A stretch of 64,000 nucleotides of DNA from Ectocarpus siliculosus (taxonomy: Eukaryota > Sar > Phaeophyceae > Ectocarpales > Ectocarpaceae): NCBI GenBank assembly GCA_000310025.1, contig FN649752.1, positions 2,120,300 through 2,184,299 of the forward strand, given 5' to 3'. Made by a program: the position numbers and the translations under genes. Positions 39,301 to 51,010 of the stretch are shown piece by piece; the stretch's first letter is position 1, and each line of letters begins with the position of its first letter. Under the pieces are notes generated by a model that saw only the letters and a list, made by a program, of their open reading frames with translations, did not search any database and had not been told where the DNA came from.

Positions 39301-41976
39301 GCTGGTGCGGCGGCGGCTCAGACCAGCCCCTGCTGCACACCGAAAAACCCGCCTGGCAGTACCTCTCGGGGGTGCAACCTACGGATGTCTCAACTCATGC
39401 GCCACTAAGAAGAGAGCGTGCCTGACGCATCCAGTCAAGCGGGGGCACAATCCTGAATACCCCCCTCCCCCCCCCTCACCCCCGCCTCTTATACCGCAAT
39501 CTTAACTCTGGGTAAAAAAAAATCCACACCAGATCGCGCTCCTCCCGCTAGACGTCCTCAAGATCAAGGCGCAGACCAACCCGGAGAGCCTGGCCGGCCG
39601 CGGGGTGGTGGACATCTTCGCAAAGGAAGGCAGGGGCCTCTACCGCGGAGCCGGCTGGACCGCCGCGCGGAACGCTCCGGGATCGTTCGCGCTGTTCGGC
39701 GGCGCCTCGGTGATGAAGGAATACGTGTTCAAGCTCGAGCGCCCCGGAGACGCGACCCTGTTCCAGACCTTCTGCGCCTCCATCGCCGGCGCGGTTTCGA
39801 GGTATGTGCGTCGTGGGACCTTGGTTGTTTTTGTTTTTGTTGCCGGGCGGTGTTGTTGGCGCGGTCGGTTGGGGTCAGGAAAAGGCGCCAGGCTTTCGAG
39901 GTGGTATGCGAGAGTCGTCGGGGCTTGGTTGTGTTGTTGTTGTTGCTGGCGCGGTCGGTCGGGGTTGGGAGAAAGGCGGGAGGCTCTCGATGTATGCGCG
40001 AGAGTCGGGGCTTGGTTGTTTTGCTGTCGCTTGCGGGGATGTAGGTGCGGTGAATAGGGTCAGGAAAATCGCGGGGGGAGGGGGATTGGGGACGCCCTGA
40101 GGGGACCAGGAAAGGGGAGAGATCTCGCGGCACGCAGTTTTCTGATGGGTCAGAGAAATTTCCGTCGAAAACAAAATGTCGTTTTGTTCATTGCTGTTCC
40201 GATGGCTGTCAGCAGGGTGGTGGGCGAGGGGTAGAGGGACGGAACTGAGCGCACGGGGATTTCACCGTACATGTACAATGGACATGAAATGATGTCTCCT
40301 GAGATGATGACCGGATTATCGTTGTTATGGCCGACTGTGATTGCGCCGCGAGCCGTTGGTCAGCCGCTTTTTTTGCTCTCTCGCCGTTTGCATGGGACCG
40401 ACTTATACATGGAAACGGACGATTTTTCGTACTTGCAATCCCAAACACCGCCCGCCCGTGCCTCGAAGACACTACGTACCCTATTTGACACAGATTCGCC
40501 TGTATGATATCTCCCCCTCTCCCCCTTCGTGCTGGTCATGGCTTCACTCGATGCCGATGTTGTTTGTGCCTGTGTGTTCCGATGTAACGAACAGCATCAC
40601 CGTCGCAGCCCCGCTCGACGTGATCAAGGTTCGAGTCCAGAACCGCCCGTTCGATTCGCCCGAGAGCGGGATGGCTATCGTACGCAAGCTCCTGGCGACC
40701 GAGGGCCCTGGCGCCTTCTTCAAGGGATTGGTAAGTTTGATATTTAGCAGCAGGTGCGCCGCGGCAGGCGATTGATGCTACCGTAGAAGGGGGTACTCAT
40801 AGTCGTGCATGCCGTAGTCGTTAGACCATTGGCCTCGCATCCCTACAAAGCCGGGACTGAGCACGCCGGGTTCTCACCGGACCAGGCTCTCACATCACCA
40901 AGCGCGAAGCGCCGTGCTACGGTGGAACGGGGGTGATATGAATATACGTCCCCCTTCGCAAATGGCAGGCAAATGACGGTTCTAGATTATTACTTGTTTG
41001 TCCGCAAACATTTAACACTTGCGGGAGAAAACGTGTAGTCCTGTTTCAGTGATCGTATGAGGACGCGGCCAGTAGGTAAAAAGATTAGGTGACCTCCCTA
41101 CCGGAGCATTACTCAGGTTAGATAGGAAAATGGTATTCAACAACTTTTTTTTTTTTATGACAGCGGTGGCTTTGGCTGTACACAGCTTTTGCAGACGCTT
41201 GTGGCATGGATGCTTCACCCCCCCTCCATAGATCATACATCGCGCACAACTCGCGGAGCACGGCATCCTATCACAGCCGCGCTTCGTTCTTGTTTTGGGT
41301 CCCAAACACCCTACGACGTTTGTTCAAATATATTTATCGAATCTACGTTGCGCTTCTTGCCGTTCTTGGAATAGATCATAGTTTCCCTCCATGTCACGGC
41401 AGTTTTTTTCGGCGTTCTTAGCCGCAAGTGAAAACCGAAAACTCAAAAGGCAGCGGGGGGTGGAACACAAATGTTCGTCGTTTGCGGTGGTGTGATCGAT
41501 TGTGGTCTCGGCCTTCTCGCTGCTGCGTCTTGCTGCCGTTACCGCTGTAACTGGTTCAGTGACGCCCAACGCCCAACCGCGCGTTCTAGTATCTCTGCGG
41601 AGTGTTCTTTAGTGCAGCATTCTTGGCTGCGCACCTATTCTCATGGCCAATTTATCACAGTTACACCCCCATTTCCATCCGATCTTCCACACACGGCGCC
41701 TCCCTTCCTTGAAAGTCATACTTCGGTTTCGTCGTGTCGGGTCGTGCACCAAAACACACCGACGACTCCCTAAAACAACTAACAACTAATACCGTGGGGC
41801 GGTATGGATGGTGTATCGCGACTGAATGACGAAAACAGACGCCGAAGATCATCGTGGTGGGACCGAAGCTCATCTTTTCCTTCACGGTGGCGCAGCGCCT
41901 CATCTCCTTCCTGGAGCACTCGTGGGACCCCAACAGCGCCCTCAACGTTGCCAAGAGGAAGAACTCTTCGGCGTGA
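36400..41976 (+). CDS. GGC1: Mitochondrial GTP/GDP carrier, Ggc1-type (326 aa, 6 exons)
   Basis: Mitochondrial carrier (SLC25) protein of the inner membrane. Yeast Ggc1 imports GTP into the matrix in exchange for GDP. Exons: 36400-36597, 38079-38198, 38500-38619, 39533-39801, 40595-40730, 41839-41976, all with GT-AG borders and matching phase, giving 326 residues; yeast Ggc1 is about 300. The three carrier repeats each show the Px[DE]xx[KR] signature: FHPVDTVAKR (residues 34-43), LLPLDVLKIK (149-158) and APLDVIKVR (241-249). Stretches matching Ggc1 as I remember it include FHPVDT.KRLMSN, LFPGLG, YKILQRVYK, LPLDVLKIK, TNPES, GWTAARNAPGSFALFGG, APLDVIK.R.QN and GPKLIFSF.VAQ. The long match to Ggc1 rather than the citrate carrier Yhm2 decides the call. 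No N-terminal presequence is needed in this family. Confidence 0.88.
39820..40060. repeat. Diverged tandem repeat in carrier intron 4
   Basis: Three CTTGGTTG-led units start at 39820, 39924 and 40011, so the units are 104 and 87 bp. Each has a 'GGCGCGGTCGG' part and a 'GCGAGAGTCG' part. It lies wholly inside the intron 39802-40594. Confidence 0.6.
40794..40916 (+). repeat. Dispersed tRNA-like (SINE-like) repeat, copy A
   Basis: 123 bp, preceded by a G-run. It is nearly identical to the inverted copy at 54501-54623. A block resembling a pol III A box (TGCCGTAGTCGTTAGACC) is followed about 50 bp later by a B-box-like GGGTTCTCACC. That spacing fits a tRNA-derived SINE head, but the boxes are imperfect. 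It lies in intron 5 of the GTP/GDP carrier gene. Confidence 0.6.
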
Positions 41977-42123
41977 AAAAGACGGCAGTTTTTTGCCTCG
42001 CAACGACGACGACGGCGGAAGGGTAGAACCAACGGTTCTCACTTCCGGCTATGTGGCATGGGGGCGTGTCCGCGTATGTGACGACAAGCGAAGCGGGCGG
42101 GGGGGGGGGGGGGGGGGGGGGGC

Positions 42124-42231
42124 NNNNNNNNNNNNNNNNNNNNNNNNNNNNNNNNNNNNNNNNNNNNNNNNNNNNNNNNNNNNNNNNNNNNNNNNNNNNN
42201 NNNNNNNNNNNNNNNNNNNNNNNNNNNNNNN
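42124..42231. other. Assembly gap (108 N) inside poly-G
   Basis: The N run has about 20 G on each side (42101-42122 and 42232-42257). The gap size of 108 is not a round placeholder, so it may be an estimate. Sequencing probably failed in a long G homopolymer. Confidence 0.95.
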
Positions 42232-42910
42232 GGGGGGGGGGGGGGGGGGGGGGGGGGCAGCCGGCTAGGGCGAAATAAGCGGCGGCCCACTCAAGAGGAC
42301 TTGCGGTGTGTGAGTGGGCGTGGCCGTGGGGCGCGACAACGGTCGCCATGTAGGCGGGGGTTGGAGGCTGTGACCGAGATGAGCGGGCACTTGAATAGTA
42401 CCCGGTGGGTGGAGTGAGCTGTGAATGTCCATGGTTTCGCGCAAGAAGTTACGTTTTGCCTTTTCTAGGTTGAAGAGAAAGGGTGACTTAGCTGTAAATG
42501 AACCAGGGGTCCTGTTATTGTTTCTGGTTGATTTTTTCTGGTGTTTTTTTCTTCGCGCTCGCTCCGCTGGTGCGTGCTTGTGCTGCCGTACTGCTGCTGC
42601 TGCCGCTGCCGCTGCCGCTGCTGGTGCTTGTGCTGCTGCTACTGGCACGGATACGATATCTTGGGAAGAAAAAATAAAGGTGTTCTGGTCGTTCTTGAGT
42701 TTCATCCGGGGCGGGGGGTGTTGATGCCACCGCCGGTGTAGAATGCATGTGTGTGTGTGTAAGAGTGACGAGATTTGTGCAATGTTTGGTCGTTGTGTCG
42801 TGTGGGAACACCTGATAGAGCTAGAACTCGGTATGTGTGCGTTGATAACAGTGTCCACGGTACCAGCACGATGTTGTTGGTCGTGTAAAAAGTTAGTGTG
42901 TGTTTTTTCG

Positions 42911-42973
42911 TTCTTGTGTCTGTCGGATGGGCCTGTAGGTTGGGTTCTTGTGTCTGTCGGATGGGTCTGTAGG
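42911..42973 (+). repeat. 34-bp tandem duplication
   Basis: Two copies of TTCTTGTGTCTGTCGGATGG-led sequence at 42911 and 42945, differing at one base (GGGCCTG against GGGTCTG) in the shared 29 bases. Confidence 0.8.
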
Positions 42974-44576
42974 TCTGTATGACGTCACATCGCCTCTGCC
43001 GATTGCTTGGGCAACTCCACGGTTATATCGCGCGCATGGGACTTTCGTTGGTGCCAAGAGCGAATTAGATAGGGGGTGACGCAAATGAGAAATTGCCGGG
43101 GGGGGTTGCTCTTGTTGTTCATTTTGAAACGTAAGCGGTGAGTTTGAAGAAGCTCCTTCATTTGTAATCATAATCAGTCGTATCCAGACGTAGACGTCAC
43201 CGCATCCGTTTGGTCCAATGTTGATTTGATATTATCATTTTCGACCTATCTATGCAAGAGAGGTCGCACACACTTTACAGAAGGGCTGGATTTGGACATG
43301 GAATCTCGCTCCATGGTTTTGGCTCCCTACCGGTCATGGGCGAGGGTTTGATGTAACACTGACGAAGGGAAGTGAATCTCAACATTGTAGCGGATGCCCT
43401 TATTCGAGCGCACTTTGTGTACGGCGTCACGATGGGAATCTATTGCGTTGGTTAAGTTGTTTGTGACGTCTTATGGGCGCTCCGTAAGAAAGAGCCGTAT
43501 AAATGCGTTCCGAAAGTCAGGCTCAATATTTGGAAGTAATTTCTCTTGTGAGGATTTTCGCCTGCATACCCTCGTTGAGAGCCTGGCGTGTTCGCAGTCA
43601 TGATACATACTCCTACGCAGAAGAAGCGTGTACCATTGTCTTTTCAATTTCGTTTTCGGCAGTTCTTCTTGAAATACATACGTCGATCGTCGTATCTCGA
43701 CTCTGTCTGCACACGCCTGTCTATGCTCTGTGCTCTAAATTCCGATATTTCGGCGACGCCGATTCCGAGCGCATAATAACCTAGCAGTCACTATGTAGTT
43801 TGGTGAATGAAACCCGAAAGCACGTGAAAGCACGTGTGGTGTGATGAAGAGGTTGAGACTTGAGTTGACATGACAGCATATCGCTAGTTTATTCCTGAGC
43901 GCTGAACGGTCCGAGCCTCTCTTTCTCCCCCCCCCCCCCCCCTCTCCCGTGTCTCTGAATCTTGGATTCGACCCCGAAGAGCGAGGGGGGTGGGGATGTC
44001 CTGAATTTAATTACCACCTTGAAGAACTGTCCAGGCTAGCCCTCACAACAGGGCCCGTCCCTCCCTACACCTTCCTCCAACGAGTTAGCTCTCTTAATTT
44101 AGAGCACTCTTTACGTACGCCATGTACTTGCCGATGAGACCTTTTATCCGGCCCTCTCCTACGGAACCAACCAATCATGTTGACGATCTTTTCATGTAGA
44201 CGACGATTGATTTTAGTCATCGTTCGTTGTTCGTTGTTCGAGTGATGTGTGTGATTGGTACTACTCGGGGTACACAACTATTGTCCCGGGGGTTGTCTAT
44301 CCTAGATGCAAGATATGAATATTCGGAGGTCATGGTACACGTATCTGTATCCAACAGCACACTAGTGCTCGTGACGGGCACATTACGGTGCGACGTGAAT
44401 TATGCACTAGCTACAGGCACCAGGTGCATTGTAGAGAGGGGGGGGGGTGATGGTTTTATGGGTGTGTGGTATGCTATCACACCTTCTCTACTCACGGAAC
44501 CCCCGGAAACAAATCTCAACAAATCAGAATGTGATTAGGGCCAACCTCACAACACAACACACAGCAGACAGCGACG

Positions 44577-47500
44577 ATGGTGGTTGCACGAACACCAGGA
44601 GCAGCAACCAGTCATCGGCGGGCATGGACTTTGACGACGACTACGACGTTGTACATGGTCATAGCAGCGTCCTGTTTTGCACGCCCTTGCGGAGCCTTCT
44701 TGGTCCCATCTCCGACCGACAGCACCAAGTTGCAGTTGACGCATGACACAGCGAGCCGTTCGCGGTGCCGTCGTCCATGGAGTGCCACGAGGGGGCAAAC
44801 AACAGCGGCAGCGAGCCAAGGCCGTAGCAATGTTCGGGAAGAGACGGAGCTGCGGCTGATGACTTGGATGGAGGTGGAAACCCGCGTCAAACGAGATACT
44901 GCCGAGGTAGGGCAGTTGTATCTGTTTTTGCCCTAAAATCATCAACAGAGATATGCACAAAGGGCAGCAGGTCACAGCTTGTACAGCAGTAGTAATGTAC
45001 ACCAGATGATACTAACTGTTTGCTCGTCACCACCAGTGATCACGTTGTGTTGTTGCTACACATGCGTGCGCGTCGGTGCTTTCCGGTGCTCGACTTCGGC
45101 GACTCAGACGCAGCGGTACATCGGCAGCAGCATCTGCTTCGCCTGGGGTGTGGTCTTGGCAAGACAAATGCAGAGATCTGAAAAATGTAAACTACTGTAC
45201 GGGCAGACCACCCGTGGTACTGCTGTACCGAGCTTGTTCTGGTCGCTGCCGTGCCCAGTTCAGATGTTAAGGAAAAGAAAACTCTCCTCTATGCAGCCTT
45301 CGCCGTGGGTGGCTCCGGCCGGTACGCCCAAAGACGTACCGAAAACAGTGGCCACAAGCGCGCCCTAGGCATACATATTACGCCAGGATGCGAGTTTCAC
45401 AATGCACGACGCGCACGCTACTGTATTTCTCCGATGACTGTCTATTCATAGCCGTGGTGGTAAGATGGTTGCAAGACAGCACGGGAGTGATGCGAGAACG
45501 AAAAAAACATGTTCTACAACAGTTGTGTATATCGTGAAAAAACATCACGACATACATAACTGCGGAGTTCCCAAAAAAAAAACAGAGAGGCTGTTTTAAT
45601 TGAAAGACGACGCCGTTGAGGGTGCCGCGATGGTGCTGGTCAACATTGGGGCCAGGCCCTTCCCAGCGATGCTCGCCGACCATGGGCTGGTTGTGGACTT
45701 AGACCTCTTCGATTTCTGACGCCTTGAGCGCGTTGTTGAGTTTCACCACGAGCAGGAGAAGGACGTAGTATTTCCAGAAGACAGAGATGAGGGCGGCTGT
45801 GCCAGCTTCCGGACCAGCATACGCGCCCACATAGCTGGTAACGATGGCAAGAACTGGAGCTCTAGAGAGGTGGAAAAAGTCGTCGGAGTTGAGCTTTCCC
45901 TTCGAGATCCAGTAAGCGATGAGCGCCGATGATCCCATGGTCGCGCCAATGGCTGTACCAGAGAAGTATTGGTCGAGTACTACATCTCCCGTTGCCCGGT
46001 CTTGGCGATCACGTAGATGCTCATGGCGTTTGCGAAGGCTGCCGTGGTGATCATGAACGCGGAAACTCCGTACTCGTCAACCGCGGGTGCTGTGAGCTTG
46101 TGAAATGTCTTCTCCATCTTGGCCGTATGCCCTGCCTGGTCCTCGTGCAAGTTGAGCAAGTGATTATTGATCCCGGCCTGCATCTTTGCTTGGTCTGTCA
46201 TCGTGGCTCGAGCGGTAATGAACTCATCAGAGCAGCCGGCAGGAGGCTGTCCTGCACGGTATTGAAGATCTCATCCGGCGAGAATTTCTGCGTGCTTTCG
46301 ATGAGTTCACGCGCCAGTTGAAGATGGGATTTTTGTGGGCTGCCTCCTCCTACATCCTTCGCCTTGGAAGCCATGTTGCTGCTGCTGTTGCTGTTGTTGC
46401 TGTTGCTGCTGCTTTGGACTGAGGAAGGCTTTTGAGAGTTGTGGGCGACCTGGGGCTGCGCTGTCGCGTGGGAAAAATGCGGCGGATTTGTTTGAGATGT
46501 TGGATATAGGGGGGATGTTTTTCCATGATTATCTCACGCGGTATGTGCAACGATTGGCAGTGGTTTGTTATTGTTGGTGTTGGTGTTGGTGTTGGTGTTG
46601 GTGGTGTTGGTGGTGGTGTGGTCGTATTCGCAAAAATACCGCATTTCGGACCTCCACCTCCGGTTCCAGACTCCTCTAACGCTGGTGCTCCTGGTTCCTT
46701 CTCTCTTTCCTATTTCTACACCGTTTCGTGTTCTGCGGTGTTTCCCACGAACCCTACCCGCGGATGGGGAGGCAACGCAGACTGGCAAGGCCGCCGTGAT
46801 CGTTCCCGTCGGCGCCACGGAGCAGCACGGGCCGAACGGGCTCATCGGGACCGATCACATGACCGCCGAGGTGATGCGCAAAGACTTCGGGGGCATCGTA
46901 CGTTACTACAAGTGTCGAACCGACCTTCTTTTTTCGCTGAACTCTGAGCCATGGTATCTCACATCGTTTTGTTTTGACGAGGTTCCGATCGTCTGGACGG
47001 GGAAGGGTTTTCTCCTGGGCGACAACTGCTGTCGCTTCATCGACGAGACGAGTTATCAACACCACATGCTTGAGACTCTTCCCCAGTAGTGTATACACCA
47101 GCACAAGTTAGTTTGTGTCCAGCCCGGCACCGACGTGTGTTCCCCCCGACCACCCCCCTCTCCCCTGCGTGTACGCCCTCATCTCAAACCAATTTTCATA
47201 TCATCTTTGTCGCCGCTGGCGTTGAAAACAACACTGCTAAATAGGCCGTCGCCCGCGGTGTCTGCGAGATGACCGGCGCGATCCTCGCCCCTACCATCAA
47301 CTACGGCATGTCTCACCACCACGAGTCCTTCCCGGGGACGGTGACCCTGAGGCCGGCGACGTTCGTGGCGGTGGTGCGGGACGTGGCGGCTTCCCTCTCG
47401 GGGGCCGGCTTCACGCACGTGCTGTTCGTCAACGGTACGTCGAGGAGTCAGCCGTACCGCGTTGTCTTTGGACGGTGTCCAGGTGAATGGGCATCTCCTC

Positions 47501-49492
47501 TTCGCACGGCCAAGCCAGTGTTCCACGATGCGCGTGTGTGTTGTATGCGCGGGGTTGAGCAGGCTTGGTACATAGCGTTGGTCTCGGGCGTTGGGGCGGT
47601 CGGTTGGCTCAGGCACATGTGACGCGTCACGCAGTGGTGCATCGAATTATAATCACACTTTGTTTCCTTCCCAGCTTCGGCCTCCTCTTCTTTCGCCTGA
47701 TCCAACCAATAACACCATCAAAAAGTAACCACCTTCTCCTTCTCCTAACGAATCCGAAAACAACAGGGCACGGCGGCAACGTCGGCCCCGCCTTTAAAGC
47801 GTTCGCCGACTTCGCAGCGGAAAAACAGCAAGCCCGAGAAATGGAGGAAGAAGAAGCAGAAAGCAGTGGCGGCGGCGGCGGCGGCGGCGGCGGTGACAGC
47901 ACGGCTCGGGTAAAGCTGATTAGCTGGTACGCGGGACGTGAGTCCTCGACCCTTGCCAAGGAGCTGTACGGGGGCGAGGTCGGGCAGCACGCCACGCCGG
48001 ACGAGGTGTGAACAAAGGAAATTTCAAGGAAATTTCAGCTGCTACACTGGGCACACGGCGCGCCGAAGATTCCGAACCCTCACCTCGCCTGGCGTTGTAC
48101 AAAGTCCCCCTCTACGGTAAAGCAAGTCGTTGTGATTGGGCTAGCATCGCCGTCTTCTGTGCTCCCGCTGTCTTTGTTCTCGACAGGTCCTTACATTTTT
48201 TCTCTCGTCGCACTCGCGCTTCTCTCCCTCTTCTCTGTCGTTTCCCTGGCTGTCTTTTATCTCTCCAACTTAACGGTACTCGGAGGAGACCGGGACGTTT
48301 TTGGTGTGAAGGCAACAGCACGGACACATGATGATATCTTCCTCTATGATATCTTCCTCTTATTGTGTGCATCTGTTCCCCGCTGCTATCTGCCTCCTGT
48401 TCCTGTTTCTTCACATTCGCTCGTCGTAGGTTGCGGTGACCCAGCACCTATTCCCGGAGTCTGTGAAGTCTGGGGTCGAGCTAGACCCAGCCGCAATCCA
48501 GGTGAGCAACAAAATCGTCAGAAGAGTGCCTGGTCTCACCCAGTTTTTGTAAGTTTGTTGGTTTCTACGTCACGCAAGAGCGGTCGTACGTTGATGACTG
48601 TTCAACAGAACAACAGCAGCAACAGCAGCAGCAGCAGTAACAGGGCTTGGTACCAGGGACAAACGCTGGCACTGGCATCGTTATCTTCTGTTTGTAATGA
48701 TATGCCGTCAGGAACATCTTCCGTCGCATGGACGAGAAAATAGCCCGTGGGAGGCGAAAAAATTCCATGGGTCGAAGGACGGGGTCGAGGCCGCTTGAAG
48801 ACTGCTCTCCATACAGAGTGAAAACCGCCACAAGACGAAAATGAACCAGATTTCCTCAAAAGCTTCGAAACAAACAGACAACAAGCGCACAAAACACACG
48901 CGTCGTCAACCAAAATCCTGTGTCATCACCACGACCCCAGGTGGCGAAAGACCTCGGGGGCATGACGAAGCGGATCAAGGATGCGGAGACGGGGCTCTCC
49001 GTCATGGACGTCCAGGACTTCCGCCGCCGCTTCCCCGACGGCCGCATGTTCAGCAACCCGGCCCTGGCCACCCCGGAGCACGGCCGACGCCTCCTCGAGG
49101 CCGCCGTCAGAGATGCCACGGACGCCCTGGGCAAGTTCTTGTCCGGGCAGGATGTAGTGGAGGAGGATGAGGCGAAGGCCAAGCGGGCGGCCGCTATGGC
49201 AGCAGCAGCAGCAGCAGCGGAGGGGGCGGCGGCGGCGGAGGGGAAGAAGAAGGCGGGCAAGACATCGTTCACGCCACGTGCTCGGTGGGGCGACGACGAT
49301 GACAGCAGCGGCGGTAGTGGTGGTGGTGGTGGTGGTGGTGGTGGACGAAGCGGTAGCGGTCGAGGCCGGGGACGAAGACGTGGCGGCGAGGGCAGCAGCA
49401 GCGGCGGCGTACGGCAAGCGGCAGCGCGACGAGCGGGGGGGGAGACAACAAGGGCCGCCGCCGCCGTTGTGACAGGACCTGCCGTGCGATAG
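44577..49492 (+). CDS. Creatininase-family amidohydrolase with plastid-type leader (499 aa, 6 exons)
   Basis: Metal-dependent C-N hydrolase fold shared by creatininase, MftE and ArfB. Exons: 44577-44906, 46781-46897, 47245-47434, 47767-48005, 48430-48501, 48941-49492, all in phase. The family start MTWMEVE (residues 95-101) joins to VPVGATEQHGP and GTDH (Glu124, His126, Asp135), then to NYGMSHHHESFPGT (His173-175), the split NGHGGN (212-217), and HATPDE (His287 to Glu292), matching the family's metal and active-site pattern. The N-terminus has a hydrophobic stretch and 'PCGA-FLVPSP', like the heterokont signal plus ASAFAP-type cleavage site, so plastid import is inferred. The last 100 residues or so are Ala/Gly/Arg-rich and outside the domain. 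The substrate cannot be told from sequence. An antisense pseudogene sits in intron 1. Confidence 0.82.
45699..46374 (-). pseudogene. Intronless membrane-protein copy, broken, nested antisense in an intron
   Basis: Coding-like sequence without introns runs on the minus strand from an ATG at 46374 to a TAA at 45699, inside intron 1 of the creatininase-family gene. It begins with a soluble helical part (MASKAKD..., then LARELIESTQKFSPDE) and has three or four hydrophobic helices (for example AFMITTAAFANAMSIYVI and YYVLLLLVVKL). The frame is broken about twice. Lack of introns in an intron-rich genome suggests a retrocopy of a host gene; sequencing error in a real nested gene is the alternative. 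I do not recognise the family. Confidence 0.5.
46573..46620. repeat. GTTGGT-type microsatellite
   Basis: Six or more imperfect GTTGGT units in intron 1 of the creatininase-family gene, about 160 bp before exon 2. Confidence 0.8.
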
Positions 49493-51010
49493 CGGGGCCG
49501 CACCACCGCGGCTACTGCGGTGGAGTGATTTTGCGAGGGGGGATTGAAGGCTCAGAAACAGTCGGAGGTGATCAGCCGTCGCATTTTAGCGGCGAGATGG
49601 AAGCCTACCGGCAAGGCCGGGTTGCGCCCGCTGTATAAAGTTCTCTCCCGTTCAGCAAAACAGAAAGACCAATCTCCCCCGAACAAGACGCAGAATCTCG
49701 TTTACATTGTGCGCAGACAAATGGCGGTAGCCTTGAACTCGGGAGCGGGGCGGCAAGCTGCACTGATGCTGTTACGCGCGAAATTTATGTGTCCAACTAG
49801 CTGCAGTAGCCTGGATGCTGAGGCTCTGATTGGAGTGAGGGAGTTGGCGACAAGAATGTTTGGTCCACCCATCGCAAAACAGTTCTTGACGTCGCCCCAT
49901 GGACATGAGCGAACATTTTGGCGGTCCATCGTCGGCCTGGAGAATTGAGTAGGATGCAGAGAGCGCAGTGCCATGGAGAGCGGCGCTTGGCAATGCAATG
50001 TGTTCAGCGCAGTGTTACGGGGAGCGCTTGGTAATGCAATGTGTTTTCTGGCTACTATCTTAGGGAAAATAGGAAACCGCGGGACCTACGGAAATACACC
50101 TTGAGACATGTTCTCCATTGTTTCTCGGGACCCCGGTGTAGTACTACTGCTACCTGCAGCCAAAACCAAGTGTTGGACGCGGCTACCTGGCGTCCAAGAC
50201 GCCGCCCGAGCTGAACCTGCCATTGCACCAAGCACAATACTGCAGGAAGCCACGGCAGCTACACGGTGCACACACCGTGCAAGCTCGAGAACTCGGGGCC
50301 GTGGATTCGTAGCACTCGCGATAGCTCATTGTCGAAAGGGTTACCACACCATCTCGTCTTGTGCCCCGCCGCGAACAAGGCTATCATACAACGAAAGACA
50401 GGTTTGGCGGCTTCTTGGAGTCTACGCGAGCGAGTGAACATGGTTTCTATGCTCACTCTCCGTTCGCACGGGTCCAAGCACCATATCAACAGGTAAAGAG
50501 AGGACGGGGGAGGCGGGCGCGGGCACCGACCTACTCCACATGTTTTGGATGATCGTGCTCTTCCTAATTCCATGCTCCGTGCAACAGGGGCTCTGTATGT
50601 CCACAACAAAAAGAGATATCGCGTTCATTTCACTTCACACCGACAGCATAGCGCGCTAGGTAGGAATGTACACAGAGAGTGGATCCGACCGGACAAAAGG
50701 CACTACAGCTACTCGGAAAGCCCTCGGACACGTAAACAACGGTACCCACACGCATGCTCAAACACGAGCAGGCGTATTTATTCGATGGTCGTGGGCTAGA
50801 CCCGCAAGAGACCCATACTACACCAAGCATTTGTCCCGTCTTGCTTTGGGCTAACCCACCCACCCACCCACAAAATAGTCAACCTTAATGTTCCTCTCGC
50901 CGGACTGTTGGAGAGAGATAAGACCACAAATTCACCCAACCATACGACCATCGCCAAAAAAGTGTTAAGCGTAAGCCGGGCGTCCCCCCCGCCGTGGCCA
51001 CCAGCCTGCG
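49493..51010. other. Convergent intergenic region
   Basis: Lies between the stop of the creatininase-family gene (plus) and the stop of the SufE-MnmA gene (minus), so it should hold both 3' UTRs. A 134-codon open frame at 49544-49948 shows no codon bias or domain. Nothing else was seen. Confidence 0.45.

Larger units (their letters stand above)
41977..44576. other. Intergenic region with second assembly gap
   Basis: Lies between two plus-strand genes and should hold the carrier 3' UTR and the next promoter. No convincing gene: the longest open frames are translations of Ala/Gln-type repeats. Holds the poly-G gap (42124-42231), a 34-bp tandem duplication (42911-42973) and a 17-base poly-C near 43927. 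Confidence 0.5.

Noticed and set aside
36400-41976. Yhm2-type citrate carrier as identity of the SLC25 gene
   Set aside because: The signature stretches match Ggc1 much better than Yhm2 as I remember both.
41804-42349. Frames through the poly-G gap
   Set aside because: Poly-Gly/Pro from G-runs and N; no real coding sequence.
42265-42858. 197-codon minus-strand frame with an Ala run
   Set aside because: Built on a GCT/GCC repeat and CA-rich sequence; no domain, no exon partners.
49544-49948. 134-codon plus-strand frame
   Set aside because: No codon bias or family; lies in the 3' region of the creatininase-family gene.
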